Shown piece by piece: positions 16,293-24,124 of a DNA stretch of 34,314 nt. The stretch is from contig DAISJM010000034.1 in NCBI GenBank assembly GCA_036821485.1, forward strand, positions 1 through 34,314. Reading direction: 5' to 3'. The position numbers and the translations under genes are program-made. Position 1 is the stretch's first letter; each line of letters opens with the position of its first letter. The DNA is from DAISJM01 sp036821485. Lineage in GTDB: Bacteria > Verrucomicrobiota > Kiritimatiellia > CAIQIC01 > JAGNIJ01. Below the pieces are notes generated by a model. That model made no database searches, was not told where the DNA came from, and saw only the letters and a program-made list of their open reading frames with translations.

Positions 16293-18980
16293 TTACGCCA
16301 TAGCCTCGCGAAGAACGAATGGCAGGATGCCTCCGTGGCGGTAGTACTCCACCTCGATGGCTGAATCGATTCGGCAACGTACGCTGAACTTTCGCAACCC
16401 GCCGTCGGACTTGGCTGTGACGGCAAGGAGCTTGCCGGGAGTGAGTTCGGCCGCGAGGCCGGCAATCGAGAACTCTTCGCGACCGGTGAGGCCGAGAGTT
16501 TCGGCTGTCTCGCCAGGGGTAAACTCCAAAGGAAGCACGCCCATTTCAACGAGGTTGCTTCGGTGAATGCGTTCGAAGCTTTCTGCGATGACAGCGCGGA
16601 CGCCGAGGAGATATGTGCCTTTTGCCGCCCAGTCGCGCGAGGAGCCGGCACCGTAGAGCTTGCCGGCAAGGACGATCAGGGGCGTCTTCGTCGATTGATA
16701 CTTCATGGCGGCATCGTAGATGGACGCGGTTTCGCCGCCGGGCAGATGCGTCGTCCAGCCGCCCTCGCGATCCACCATGCGGTTGCGGATGCGGATGTTG
16801 GCGAACGTGCCCCGGAGCATCACCTCGTGGTTGCCGCGTCGCGCCCCGTAAGAGTTGAAGTCCTTGGGCTGAACGCCGTTGCTCAGAAGGTATTGCCCCG
16901 CAGGACTGTCCTTCGGGATCGAGCCGGCCGGAGAGATGTGGTCGGTTGTGATGAAGTCGCCGAACAGCGCAAGCGCGCGCGCTCCGCTGATGTCGCTCAG
17001 TTGTGGCAACTGTCGGGGGAGATTGGATACGAACGGCGGCTCCTGGATATAGGTGGATGCGGGGTCCCATGTGTAGACGGGATCTGTGGCGTGCGGCAGG
17101 GCGTTCCATGCCGGGTTCGACTCGGCCACGTGAGCGTACAGGCGGCGATAGAGTTCAGGATCGGCGGCGTGATGCAGGAGTGCGCGCACCTCCGCCTCGG
17201 ACGGCCAGAGATCACGGAGGTAGACCGGCTTGCCGTTCCGGTCGCGGCCGATGGGATCGGCCACGAGGTCGATATCCACGGTGCCGGCGAGGGCGAAAGC
17301 GACCACCAGCGGGGGTGAGCAGAGGAAGTTGGCCTTGGTGGCGGCGTGGATGCGGCCTTCGAAGTTGCGGTTGCCGCTTAGTACGGCGGCGGCGACGATC
17401 TTGCTCTCGCGGACAGCCTGCTCCATGGAGGGGTCCAGCGGTCCGCTGTTTCCGATGCAGGTCGCGCAGCCATAGGCCGTGACGTGGAACCCGAGCTTTT
17501 CAAAACTTTCGAGCAGGGCGGCCCGGCGCAAATAGGCGGTGACGACGCGGGAGCCGGGTGCCAGGCTGGTCTTCACCGTCTTCGGCACGGTCAATCCGCG
17601 TTCAACCGCCTTGCGAGCCACGAGGCCTGCCGTGAGCAGGATGTGAGGATTCGACGTGTTGGTGCAACTGGTGATGGAGGCGATGATGACGGAGCCGTGG
17701 GCAATTTCCCCGGACGGTGTGGGTGCCTTTTTCCCGAGGTCCGCCTCGGTCAGTCCGTAGCCGCGTTCCTTTACGGGAGCGGTGAGGGCCTTGCGGAACG
17801 CTGATTTCAGGTTGGGGAGGGGAACGCGGTCGTGCGGGCGCTTGGGACCGGCGACCGTGGGTTCGATGGTTTCGAGGTCCAGTTCGACCACGTCGCTGAA
17901 AACGGGATCCGGAGAGTCCGGGGACCGGAACATGCCCTGCAGTTTGCAGTAGCGCTCGACAACTTCGACCTCGTCGTCCGTCCGTCCGGTTTCGCGGAGA
18001 TAGCGAAGAGTCTCTTCGTCGACGGGGAAGAAGCCCATGGTGGCGCCATACTCGGGGGCCATGTTGGCGACGGTGGCGCGGTCGGCCAGCGGAAGGGCAT
18101 CAAGGCCGGGCCCGAAGAACTCGACAAACTGCTCCACGACACCCTTGGCGCGCAGGATCTGGGTGACGGTCAGCGCAAGATCCGTTGCGGTGACGCCGGG
18201 CCTCAGCTGCCCGGTGAGGCGGACGCCGGTGACGACCGGGGTGAGAATTGGAATGGGCTGGCCGAGCATGGCGGCCTCGGCTTCGATGCCGCCGACGCCC
18301 CAGCCGAGAACACCGAGGCCGTTGATCATCGTGGTATGTGAATCCGTTCCGACAAGCGTGTCCGGGAAGGCCACTCGATGGCCCTGGCCGTCGTCGCGCA
18401 CGACGACGCATTTCGCCAGGTACTCGAGATTCACCTGATGGCAGATGCCCAGACCCGGCGGAATGATGCTGAGTTTCTTGAAGGCATTTTGCCCCCACCG
18501 CAAGAACTCATAGCGCGCGCGATTTCGTTCGAACTCAATGGCCATGTTGGCATCGAGTGAATCGGGTGTTCCGTAGCGATCGATTTGGACGGAGTGATCG
18601 ATGACGAGGTGGACAGGAATCTGGGGCTCAATGCGTCGGGGGTCGCCACCGGCACGCTGCATGGCACTCCTCAAGGCAGCCAGATCGGCGACGCAGGGCA
18701 CACCGGTGAAGTCCTGAAGAAGGATGCGGGAAGGCAGGAAGGGAAACTCCTTCTTCTGCTTGGCCGATGGGTTCCAGCGTGCCAGTGCGTCGGCGTGGTC
18801 CTTCGTATAGGCCGGGTGCGACTGCAGCCGGATCAAGGACTCGAGAAGCACGCGTATGGAGAAGGGGAGCTTGGCGAAGGAGACACCGATCTCCTGCTCC
18901 AGCAGGGCCAGGCTGTGGTAGTGCAGGGATTCTCCATTGGATAGAGTGAATGACTTCAGCCCGGATTCTGATCCGCTCAT
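16293..18980 (-). CDS. acnA: Aconitate hydratase (AcnA/IRP1 type)
   Basis: The 895-residue enzyme isomerises citrate to isocitrate through a [4Fe-4S] cluster in the TCA cycle. The cluster cysteines are visible: Cys439 in ITSCTNTSNP, and Cys505 and Cys508 in YGCATCIGNSGPL. The C-terminal swivel domain carries GDFITTDHISPAGSI and the YGAGSSRDWAAKGT motif. Length and order match the AcnA/IRP1 class rather than AcnB. The ATG at 18980 has GGAAGGAG five bases upstream, and a promoter candidate lies at 19031-19060. Nothing in the sequence suggests damage. Confidence 0.96.
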   Translation of the reverse strand: MSGSESGLKSFTLSNGESLHYHSLALLEQEIGVSFAKLPFSIRVLLESLIRLQSHPAYTKDHADALARWNPSAKQKKEFPFLPSRILLQDFTGVPCVADLAALRSAMQRAGGDPRRIEPQIPVHLVIDHSVQIDRYGTPDSLDANMAIEFERNRARYEFLRWGQNAFKKLSIIPPGLGICHQVNLEYLAKCVVVRDDGQGHRVAFPDTLVGTDSHTTMINGLGVLGWGVGGIEAEAAMLGQPIPILTPVVTGVRLTGQLRPGVTATDLALTVTQILRAKGVVEQFVEFFGPGLDALPLADRATVANMAPEYGATMGFFPVDEETLRYLRETGRTDDEVEVVERYCKLQGMFRSPDSPDPVFSDVVELDLETIEPTVAGPKRPHDRVPLPNLKSAFRKALTAPVKERGYGLTEADLGKKAPTPSGEIAHGSVIIASITSCTNTSNPHILLTAGLVARKAVERGLTVPKTVKTSLAPGSRVVTAYLRRAALLESFEKLGFHVTAYGCATCIGNSGPLDPSMEQAVRESKIVAAAVLSGNRNFEGRIHAATKANFLCSPPLVVAFALAGTVDIDLVADPIGRDRNGKPVYLRDLWPSEAEVRALLHHAADPELYRRLYAHVAESNPAWNALPHATDPVYTWDPASTYIQEPPFVSNLPRQLPQLSDISGARALALFGDFITTDHISPAGSIPKDSPAGQYLLSNGVQPKDFNSYGARRGNHEVMLRGTFANIRIRNRMVDREGGWTTHLPGGETASIYDAAMKYQSTKTPLIVLAGKLYGAGSSRDWAAKGTYLLGVRAVIAESFERIHRSNLVEMGVLPLEFTPGETAETLGLTGREEFSIAGLAAELTPGKLLAVTAKSDGGLRKFSVRCRIDSAIEVEYYRHGGILPFVLREAMA

Positions 18981-19030
18981 GGTTGCTCCTTCCAGCGCCG
19001 CGGCCAGGCGTTTATCCTGGGCGGTGCTTG

Positions 19031-19060
19031 AAGGTATTGTTTCGACCCGCGGTGTGTCAA
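19031..19060 (-). promoter_or_regulatory. Probable sigma-70 promoter of acnA
   Basis: On the minus strand a perfect -35 TTGACA (19060-19055) is followed after 18 bases by TACCTT (19036-19031), which keeps the first, second and last bases of the -10 consensus. A start near 19024 would give a leader of about 44 bases to the acnA ATG at 18980. Confidence 0.45.
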
Positions 19061-19191
19061 TCGGGTGTGGGGTTTTTCCTGCCTCCCGGTACTTTTTTAT
19101 GGCATTCGAAGGTCGGTCTGGCTAAAGTTGGCGCCAGTCAATCCCAAGTTGCCATGCATGTTAAGGGATCACGCCTAATGGAGGTCATACG

Positions 19192-19959
19192 ATGATGCGG
19201 AAGCTCCTCGTCGTTCTCGTTGCTGCCGTCGCACTCGGTACGGTCTGCAAAGCAGAATCCATGAAACCCCTTTTGACGAAGGACAACGCCTTCCCGGAAG
19301 CAGGGCATCCTGAAGTGGGCATCATCGGGCAGTATGTCGAGGTACCCGAGGAGAACGGTCCGGACATTGGATATGATCGGTACACGATGGGGCCGTACCT
19401 GCGTTACGGGCTGTTCAAGAATCTTGCGGTATATGGCAGGGTGCCCTACGTCTATAACAAGCCTGAAATTGGGGATGCGGAGCAGGGTCTTGGCGATGTC
19501 GCTGTGGGTGTGGAGTTCTTGGCGTACGAGGATATCTTCAAGTATCCCTTCATCATTCCCCACGCCGAGATGACCTTGAGCACAGGCGATGAAGACAAGG
19601 GGTTGGGTGTTGGTGACAACGAGTTCTTTGTGGGTGTCTCCGTGGGCACGGTCGTGGACGATATGTTCCATTACATAGCGGATTTCACCTATCACGTGCG
19701 CGGTGAGGACAAGAACGTCGCGATCTTCAGCGGCACGTTCATGTGGGATCTGAACGATCAATTTTCACTCCTCGCGGAAATTCGGGCCACTGACGATGAC
19801 GGCGATGAGTGGACCGAAGACGATGACAACCCCGTGCTTGTCCAGGGCGGCATGTACTACAAGGCTACGGATGCCTTGGGTATTGGCATCTACGCCGGCG
19901 GCACTCACAACTCGGCAGAGGATGTTGTGCTTTCCGGGAAGGCGTCCTACAGCTTCTGA
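19192..19959 (+). CDS. Outer-membrane beta-barrel protein, function unknown
   Basis: The 255-residue protein begins with a signal peptide (MMRKLLVVLVAAVALGTVCKAES). The rest is alternating polar and hydrophobic strands such as TMGPYLRYGLFKNLAVYGRVPYV and GLGDVAVGVEFLAY, ending in ASYSF with a terminal aromatic residue, as outer-membrane barrels do. The QGLGDVAVG pattern resembles the MetA-pathway phenol-degradation / transporter-like barrel family, but the substrate is not predictable. The GGAGG seven bases before the ATG supports the start. An acidic stretch (DDDGDEWTEDDDN) probably forms a surface loop. It is the first of a run of plus-strand genes. Confidence 0.7.
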   Translation: MMRKLLVVLVAAVALGTVCKAESMKPLLTKDNAFPEAGHPEVGIIGQYVEVPEENGPDIGYDRYTMGPYLRYGLFKNLAVYGRVPYVYNKPEIGDAEQGLGDVAVGVEFLAYEDIFKYPFIIPHAEMTLSTGDEDKGLGVGDNEFFVGVSVGTVVDDMFHYIADFTYHVRGEDKNVAIFSGTFMWDLNDQFSLLAEIRATDDDGDEWTEDDDNPVLVQGGMYYKATDALGIGIYAGGTHNSAEDVVLSGKASYSF

Positions 19960-19989
19960 TCATTTGCCTCGTTGTCGGGGAGTGGTGTC

Positions 19990-20286
19990 ATGAACAAGGG
20001 CAATTCACCCTACGCCTGCCATATCTTTATCTGTGTCAACGACCGTCAGGGCGCCCGCAAGTCGTGTGCGGATGGCGGCACGGTGAAGCTCAAGGATTAC
20101 TTCAAGGATCAGGTGGCCAAGCGTGGGTTGAAGCCTCGCGTTCGGGTGTCGCACAGCGGTTGCATGGGTCTGTGTGAGAAGGGGCCGAACGTGATGCTTT
20201 ATCCGCAGGGCCTCTGGTTCAGTGGGGTGGGCGAGGGCGATGCGGACCGCATACTCGACATCGTGCAGGAACTGGTGGCGTCGTAA
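19990..20286 (+). CDS. [2Fe-2S] thioredoxin-like ferredoxin
   Basis: The 98-residue protein has the cysteine pattern of the thioredoxin-like [2Fe-2S] family, related to the NuoE subunit: Cys15 and Cys26 spaced by ten residues, and Cys58 and Cys62 in SGCMGLCEKGP. The HIFICVNDR start and the YPQGLWFSGV strand are typical. It is a soluble electron carrier; the partner enzyme is not encoded beside it. The ATG at 19990 is chosen (GGGGAG upstream), as the in-frame extension from 19972 has no support. Confidence 0.88.
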   Translation: MNKGNSPYACHIFICVNDRQGARKSCADGGTVKLKDYFKDQVAKRGLKPRVRVSHSGCMGLCEKGPNVMLYPQGLWFSGVGEGDADRILDIVQELVAS

Positions 20287-20389
20287 TCCTTGTCTGTTTT
20301 CTTCCTTCTGGCGTCTGTGGGACGTGCTTGCATTTGACCCCTCCCGTGTTAGCGTTGTGAACGCAAAGCGATCAAGGGAGGAGGGCCCT

Positions 20390-20647
20390 ATGCCGGAATC
20401 TGAGATCGGGGTTGTGACGCATTACTTCGGGCATGTCGACGTGGCGGCCGTGAGTTTGACCGCGGGGGATCTTGCCGTGGGCGATACGATTCACGTCAAG
20501 GGACACACGTCAGATTTCACGATGAAGGTGGAATCGATGCAGATCGATCATGCTGAGGTCAGCGTGGCGCGTAAGGGGCAGAACGCGGGTATCCGTGTGC
20601 CGGCCCGTGCCCACGAGCATGATGTGGTGTTCAAAGTGACGCCCTGA
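20390..20647 (+). CDS. Small EF-Tu domain-2-like protein
   Basis: The 85-residue product matches the single-domain proteins annotated as translation elongation factor-like: IGVVTHYFGHVDVAAVSL, then VGDTIHVKGHTSDFTMKVESMQID and a C-terminal EHDVVFKV. This is the OB-like beta-barrel of domain 2 of EF-Tu/IF-2 GTPases, without any GTPase domain. In other bacteria such proteins are seen near U32 peptidases, but none is here. The ATG at 20390 follows a strong GGGAGGAGGG. The molecular role is unknown. Confidence 0.85.
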   Translation: MPESEIGVVTHYFGHVDVAAVSLTAGDLAVGDTIHVKGHTSDFTMKVESMQIDHAEVSVARKGQNAGIRVPARAHEHDVVFKVTP

Positions 20648-20733
20648 CGTCTTTGCGGCGAACGGATTTCGTAATGGCGGTGCGCTCTTAGGAGGTGCGC
20701 CCTGCCGGTTTTCCTATTTGTCGAGGAGTGCGA

Positions 20734-22191
20734 ATGGAGAAGCTGGATATCAAGCTGGATAATCTGGATCGTTCGTTTCCGGATCACTTCACCTCGGAAC
20801 AGGTCGCGCAGGCCAAGACGTTGTTCTTGAAGCGACTTTCGCTTCTGGCGCACCGTTTCTACGGCGGCAAGATGCAGACAGTGCCCAAGGTGGGGGCGTT
20901 CGGATTCAACTGGTTTAACGTCTGGTACACGCCCGGTGTTTCGCAGGTTTCGACCGCCATCCGAGACGATCATGACCAGTCGTACGAGCTCTCCAATCGT
21001 GGCAACTTGGTGGCCATTGTCAGTGATTCCACGCGCGTCTTGGGCGACGGCAATGTCTCGCCATCCGGGGGGTTGGGCGTCATGGAGGGCAAAGCTTTCC
21101 TGATGAAGTACCTCGGCGGTGTGGACGCCACAGCCCTGTGCATTGACAGTCGTGGCAAGGACGGCAAGAACGACCCGGACGCCGTGATTGATTTTGTGAA
21201 GCGATGCCAGCCGAGTTTCGGTGCCGTCAATCTCGAGGATATATCACAGCCTAACTGCTACCGGATCCTGGATGTTCTGCGCGAGGAATGTGAAATCCCG
21301 GTTTGGCATGACGACGCGCAGGGCACCGGGTGTGTCACCCTTGCAGGACTGATCAACGCGCTCAAGGTGGCGGGGCGGGATATCGAAAAGGCACGCATGG
21401 TGTTCTACGGTGCGGGGGCCTCGAACACTACGATTGCCCGGCTGATCATGGCTGCAGGTGCGGATCCGGCGAATGTTGTCATGTTCGACAGCCACGGTTC
21501 ATTGGGGCGGCATCGTGATGACGTGAAGGCGGATGCGCGTTTCTACCGAAAGTGGGAGATCTGCGAGCAGACCAATCCCAAGGGTGTGCGTGAGATCGAT
21601 GAGGCCATGAAGGGCGCAGACGTGCTGATTGCGCTTTCCAAGCCCGGGCCGGATACGGTGAAGTCCTCATGGATTCGGGCGATGGCTGCCAAATCAATTG
21701 TGTTTGCCTGCGCGAATCCGATTCCGGAGATCTATCCCCACGCGGCAAAAGAAGCCGGCGCGTTCATCGTGGCCACGGGTCGCGGTGATTTTCCAAATCA
21801 GGTCAACAACTCCGTGGGCTTTCCGGGCATTCTGAAGGGCGCGCTGCTGGTTCGGGCGAGGAAGATCACCGACAACATGGCGATCACGGCGGCGCGGTCG
21901 TTGGCGTCGTTTGCTGAAAACAAGGGTCTCTCGCCGGAGTATATTATACCTACGATGGAGGAGGCTGGCGTTTTCCCCCAGGAAGCGCGGGATGTTGCCA
22001 TGCAGGCCGTGAAAGATGGTGTGGCCACGGCGTTTCTCTCTGCCGAGCAGGTGTATGCGAAGGCGCGGGCCGACATCGACTGCTCGAGGCAGTTGTTGGA
22101 GAAGATGATTTCGGATGGTTTTGTGCTGCCGCCGCCGCAGGCGATGCTGGACGAAGCCATGGGGTGGGCCTTGGATCAGGTGAAGAAGTAG
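20734..22191 (+). CDS. Malic enzyme
   Basis: The 485-residue enzyme oxidatively decarboxylates malate to pyruvate. Conserved elements are in order: YTPGVS (65-70), SDSTRVLGDGN, the probable catalytic lysine Lys120 in GVMEGKAFLMK, the metal ligands in NLEDIS (Glu168-Asp169) and WHDDAQGTG (Asp193-Asp194), the dinucleotide motif YGAGASNTTIARL, and FACANPIPEI. It belongs to the short bacterial class without a fused phosphotransacetylase domain. NAD or NADP preference cannot be read reliably. The ATG at 20734 has GGAG upstream. With the transhydrogenase and aconitase it places C4 metabolism and redox balance in this region. Confidence 0.93.
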   Translation: MEKLDIKLDNLDRSFPDHFTSEQVAQAKTLFLKRLSLLAHRFYGGKMQTVPKVGAFGFNWFNVWYTPGVSQVSTAIRDDHDQSYELSNRGNLVAIVSDSTRVLGDGNVSPSGGLGVMEGKAFLMKYLGGVDATALCIDSRGKDGKNDPDAVIDFVKRCQPSFGAVNLEDISQPNCYRILDVLREECEIPVWHDDAQGTGCVTLAGLINALKVAGRDIEKARMVFYGAGASNTTIARLIMAAGADPANVVMFDSHGSLGRHRDDVKADARFYRKWEICEQTNPKGVREIDEAMKGADVLIALSKPGPDTVKSSWIRAMAAKSIVFACANPIPEIYPHAAKEAGAFIVATGRGDFPNQVNNSVGFPGILKGALLVRARKITDNMAITAARSLASFAENKGLSPEYIIPTMEEAGVFPQEARDVAMQAVKDGVATAFLSAEQVYAKARADIDCSRQLLEKMISDGFVLPPPQAMLDEAMGWALDQVKK

Positions 22192-22235
22192 GTGTTCAGG
22201 GCTTGGGGTGGTTGTTGTGAACTAGGGGGGGGCTG

Positions 22236-22568
22236 ATGAAAGAGTGTTCCGGCTTCACTATGGTCGAGATCATGATCGTGGTGGTGCTGATCGGCATGCT
22301 GGCCGCCATCGCTGTTCCCTCCTATGTCCGCGCGCGCGCAGAGTCGCAGGCGGAGGCTTGCGTCAATAATCTGCGCCAGATCAGCGGGGCGAAGGACCGG
22401 TGGGCCATCGAGAACGGCAAGACAGATGGCGCTACCGTGCAGGATACGGACATCCTTCCGTACTTCATTGAGAAATGGCCCAAGTGCCCCGGGGGTGGTA
22501 CTTATACCATGAACCCGGTGGGGACATCGCCGACGTGCAGCCATGGCGGGAAGCACGTGTTCAACTAG
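22236..22568 (+). CDS. Type IV pilin-like pseudopilin (prepilin N-methylation motif)
   Basis: The 110-residue protein has a short leader ending in Gly, followed by FTMVEIMIVVVLIGMLAAIA: the GF(T)xxxE prepilin-peptidase site and the hydrophobic helix of type IV pilins and type II secretion pseudopilins. The C-terminal half, with CPGGGTYTMNPVG and CSHGGKHVF, fits the short pseudopilins common in Verrucomicrobia- and Lentisphaerae-like bacteria. A GGGGGG run precedes the ATG. It stands alone, with no secretion ATPase, peptidase or other pilins in the window, so assembly must rely on genes elsewhere. Confidence 0.9.
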   Translation: MKECSGFTMVEIMIVVVLIGMLAAIAVPSYVRARAESQAEACVNNLRQISGAKDRWAIENGKTDGATVQDTDILPYFIEKWPKCPGGGTYTMNPVGTSPTCSHGGKHVFN

Positions 22569-22595
22569 GCGCTGCAGACTTCGCAACATTTTCAC

Positions 22596-22628
22596 TTGAC
22601 GCTACTTGCGAAGGTGGCAATCTACACT
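22596..22628 (+). promoter_or_regulatory. Weak promoter candidate upstream of the FadL-type gene
   Basis: TTGACG (22596-22601) is followed by AATCTACACT. With a 17-base spacer the -10 would be AATCTA; the better-looking TACACT lies 21 bases away, which is too far for a standard promoter. The rest of the 211-base gap (22569-22779) holds nothing else I recognise. Confidence 0.25.
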
Positions 22629-22779
22629 GGAACCAAGGGGGTCATCCTGTCATCTCGTGTTTTCTTCGGGGCGTAGGCTGGAGGGCGGGGAGGGTCCGGT
22701 TCTGGCTGGACCGACACGGATGAAAGGTGGATCCGGACTACTACGGCGACAGCCAACCTACAGTGGAAAGGAGCTGGAG

Positions 22780-24000
22780 ATGAGGCATTCGGCACGGTTA
22801 TTCCTTCTTGTCGGAGTCGTAATGGGGGCAGTGGTGTCTGTTCAGACCGCGAGTGCGGCCGGATTCGGACTCTACGAGGGAAGCGCGAGAGCTAATGCGC
22901 AGGGCGGTGCCGTCGTGGCGCGCGCTGATGATCCGTCGGCCATCTATTACAACCCAGCAGGTATTACGCAGTTGTCCGGGCTGCAGATCATGGCTGGCGC
23001 AACGATGATCGGCCCCAAGACGGAGCTGACCACCATGACCCCGATGGGCAACGTCACCACGGAGTCCGAAGACAACTGGTGGATTCCGCCACACCTCTAT
23101 GCAACTTACCAGCTGCAGGACAACATCTGGTTGGGCTTTGGTATGTATTCCCGGTTCGGTCTCGGTACGGAATTCGATGAAGACTGGCCCGGCCGCTACA
23201 ACAGTTACAACGCGGTGATCAAGAGCCTGCATTTCAACCCCAACATTGCGGTCAAGGCTACGGATAAGCTCTCGCTGGCCGCCGGTGTGTCCGCGGTGTG
23301 GTTTGACTTGAAGCTTCAGCGGAAGCTCCCGTACAGCGAAACACAGGATCTGGACATGACGCTGGAAGGTGATTCCATCGGCTATGGTTTCAATCTTGCT
23401 TTGCGCTATGAAGTGCTCGACTGGATGGCGCTGGGCGCATCCTACCAGAGCCGCGTCAAGGAGACGGTCGATGGCGATGTGGATATCCAGATCGGCAGCA
23501 CCGGGGCGGAAGGCGATGTGGAATTGCCGGATATGCTGATGCTGGGCGTGGCGTTTGAACCCATGGAGAAACTGAGCCTCGAAGTCGGCGCAGTCTACAC
23601 CGGATGGTCCTCCTACGACGAGTTGGCCGTCGACTTCAGCAACCCGATGTTGCTTGGTCCCAGCGCGGTTAGTACCAAGAATTGGGAGAACACGTGGCGG
23701 TATTGCATGGGCGCCGAGTATGAACTGAGCGACAAGTTGGCCCTGCGTGCCGGCTATGTGTACGATGAAGAGCCCAGCCCGAATGAGACGGTCGATTATC
23801 TCGTGCCGGCGAACGACCGGCAAATTCTCTCGATCGGCGCCGGGTACAAGATCGGGGACTGGACGATCGACGCCTCCTACAGCTATCTGATGATTGCCGA
23901 CCGGCATATCCATATGCGCCTCGAAGACGGCGTGTTGGATACGGAAACCGGCAATGGCGATGCCCACATGATCGGGCTGAGCGTGTCGACGAAGATCTGA
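22780..24000 (+). CDS. FadL/OmpP1-type outer-membrane transporter
   Basis: The 406-residue protein starts with a signal peptide (MRHSARLFLLVGVVMGAVV, cleavage near ASAA). The mature N-terminus has the FadL hatch pattern AGFGLYEGSARANAQGGAV followed by ADDPSAIYYNPAGIT. The remainder is barrel strands, including WIPPHLYATYQLQDNIWLGF and LGVAFEPMEKLSLEVGAVY. FadL proteins pass long-chain fatty acids and other hydrophobic compounds across the outer membrane. The ATG at 22780 has AAAGGAG upstream; the open frame extends back to 22606 without a better start. A strong terminator follows, and the next gene encodes an acyl-CoA-ligase-like protein. Confidence 0.88.
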   Translation: MRHSARLFLLVGVVMGAVVSVQTASAAGFGLYEGSARANAQGGAVVARADDPSAIYYNPAGITQLSGLQIMAGATMIGPKTELTTMTPMGNVTTESEDNWWIPPHLYATYQLQDNIWLGFGMYSRFGLGTEFDEDWPGRYNSYNAVIKSLHFNPNIAVKATDKLSLAAGVSAVWFDLKLQRKLPYSETQDLDMTLEGDSIGYGFNLALRYEVLDWMALGASYQSRVKETVDGDVDIQIGSTGAEGDVELPDMLMLGVAFEPMEKLSLEVGAVYTGWSSYDELAVDFSNPMLLGPSAVSTKNWENTWRYCMGAEYELSDKLALRAGYVYDEEPSPNETVDYLVPANDRQILSIGAGYKIGDWTIDASYSYLMIADRHIHMRLEDGVLDTETGNGDAHMIGLSVSTKI

Positions 24001-24018
24001 TCTGTAGTGTGCTTCAGG

Positions 24019-24055
24019 AAGAGCCCGGGTTGAGCAAGCCCGGGCTCTTCGTTTT
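24019..24055 (+). terminator. Rho-independent terminator after the FadL-type gene
   Basis: An 11-base perfect stem AAGAGCCCGGG / CCCGGGCTCTT (24019-24029 and 24039-24049) with a nine-base loop is followed by CGTTTT. It lies 19 bases after the stop codon. Confidence 0.88.
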
Positions 24056-24080
24056 GAGGCGTGGCGGCCGGCTGGAATCG

Positions 24081-24090
24081 TGGCTATAGT
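24081..24090 (+). promoter_or_regulatory. Possible extended -10 promoter of the AMP-ligase-like gene
   Basis: TGGCTATAGT contains a good -10 hexamer (TATAGT, 24085-24090) with an upstream TG, 35 bases before the ATG at 24125 and after the preceding terminator. No convincing -35 lies at the right distance. Confidence 0.35.
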
Positions 24091-24124
24091 GGGGCGTGGA
24101 TCAGACATAGGTTGGAGTGAAGTC

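Noticed and set aside
20330..20365. TTGACC followed by a weak -10 before the EF-Tu-like gene
   Set aside because: No hexamer at a normal distance matches a -10; too weak to call a promoter.
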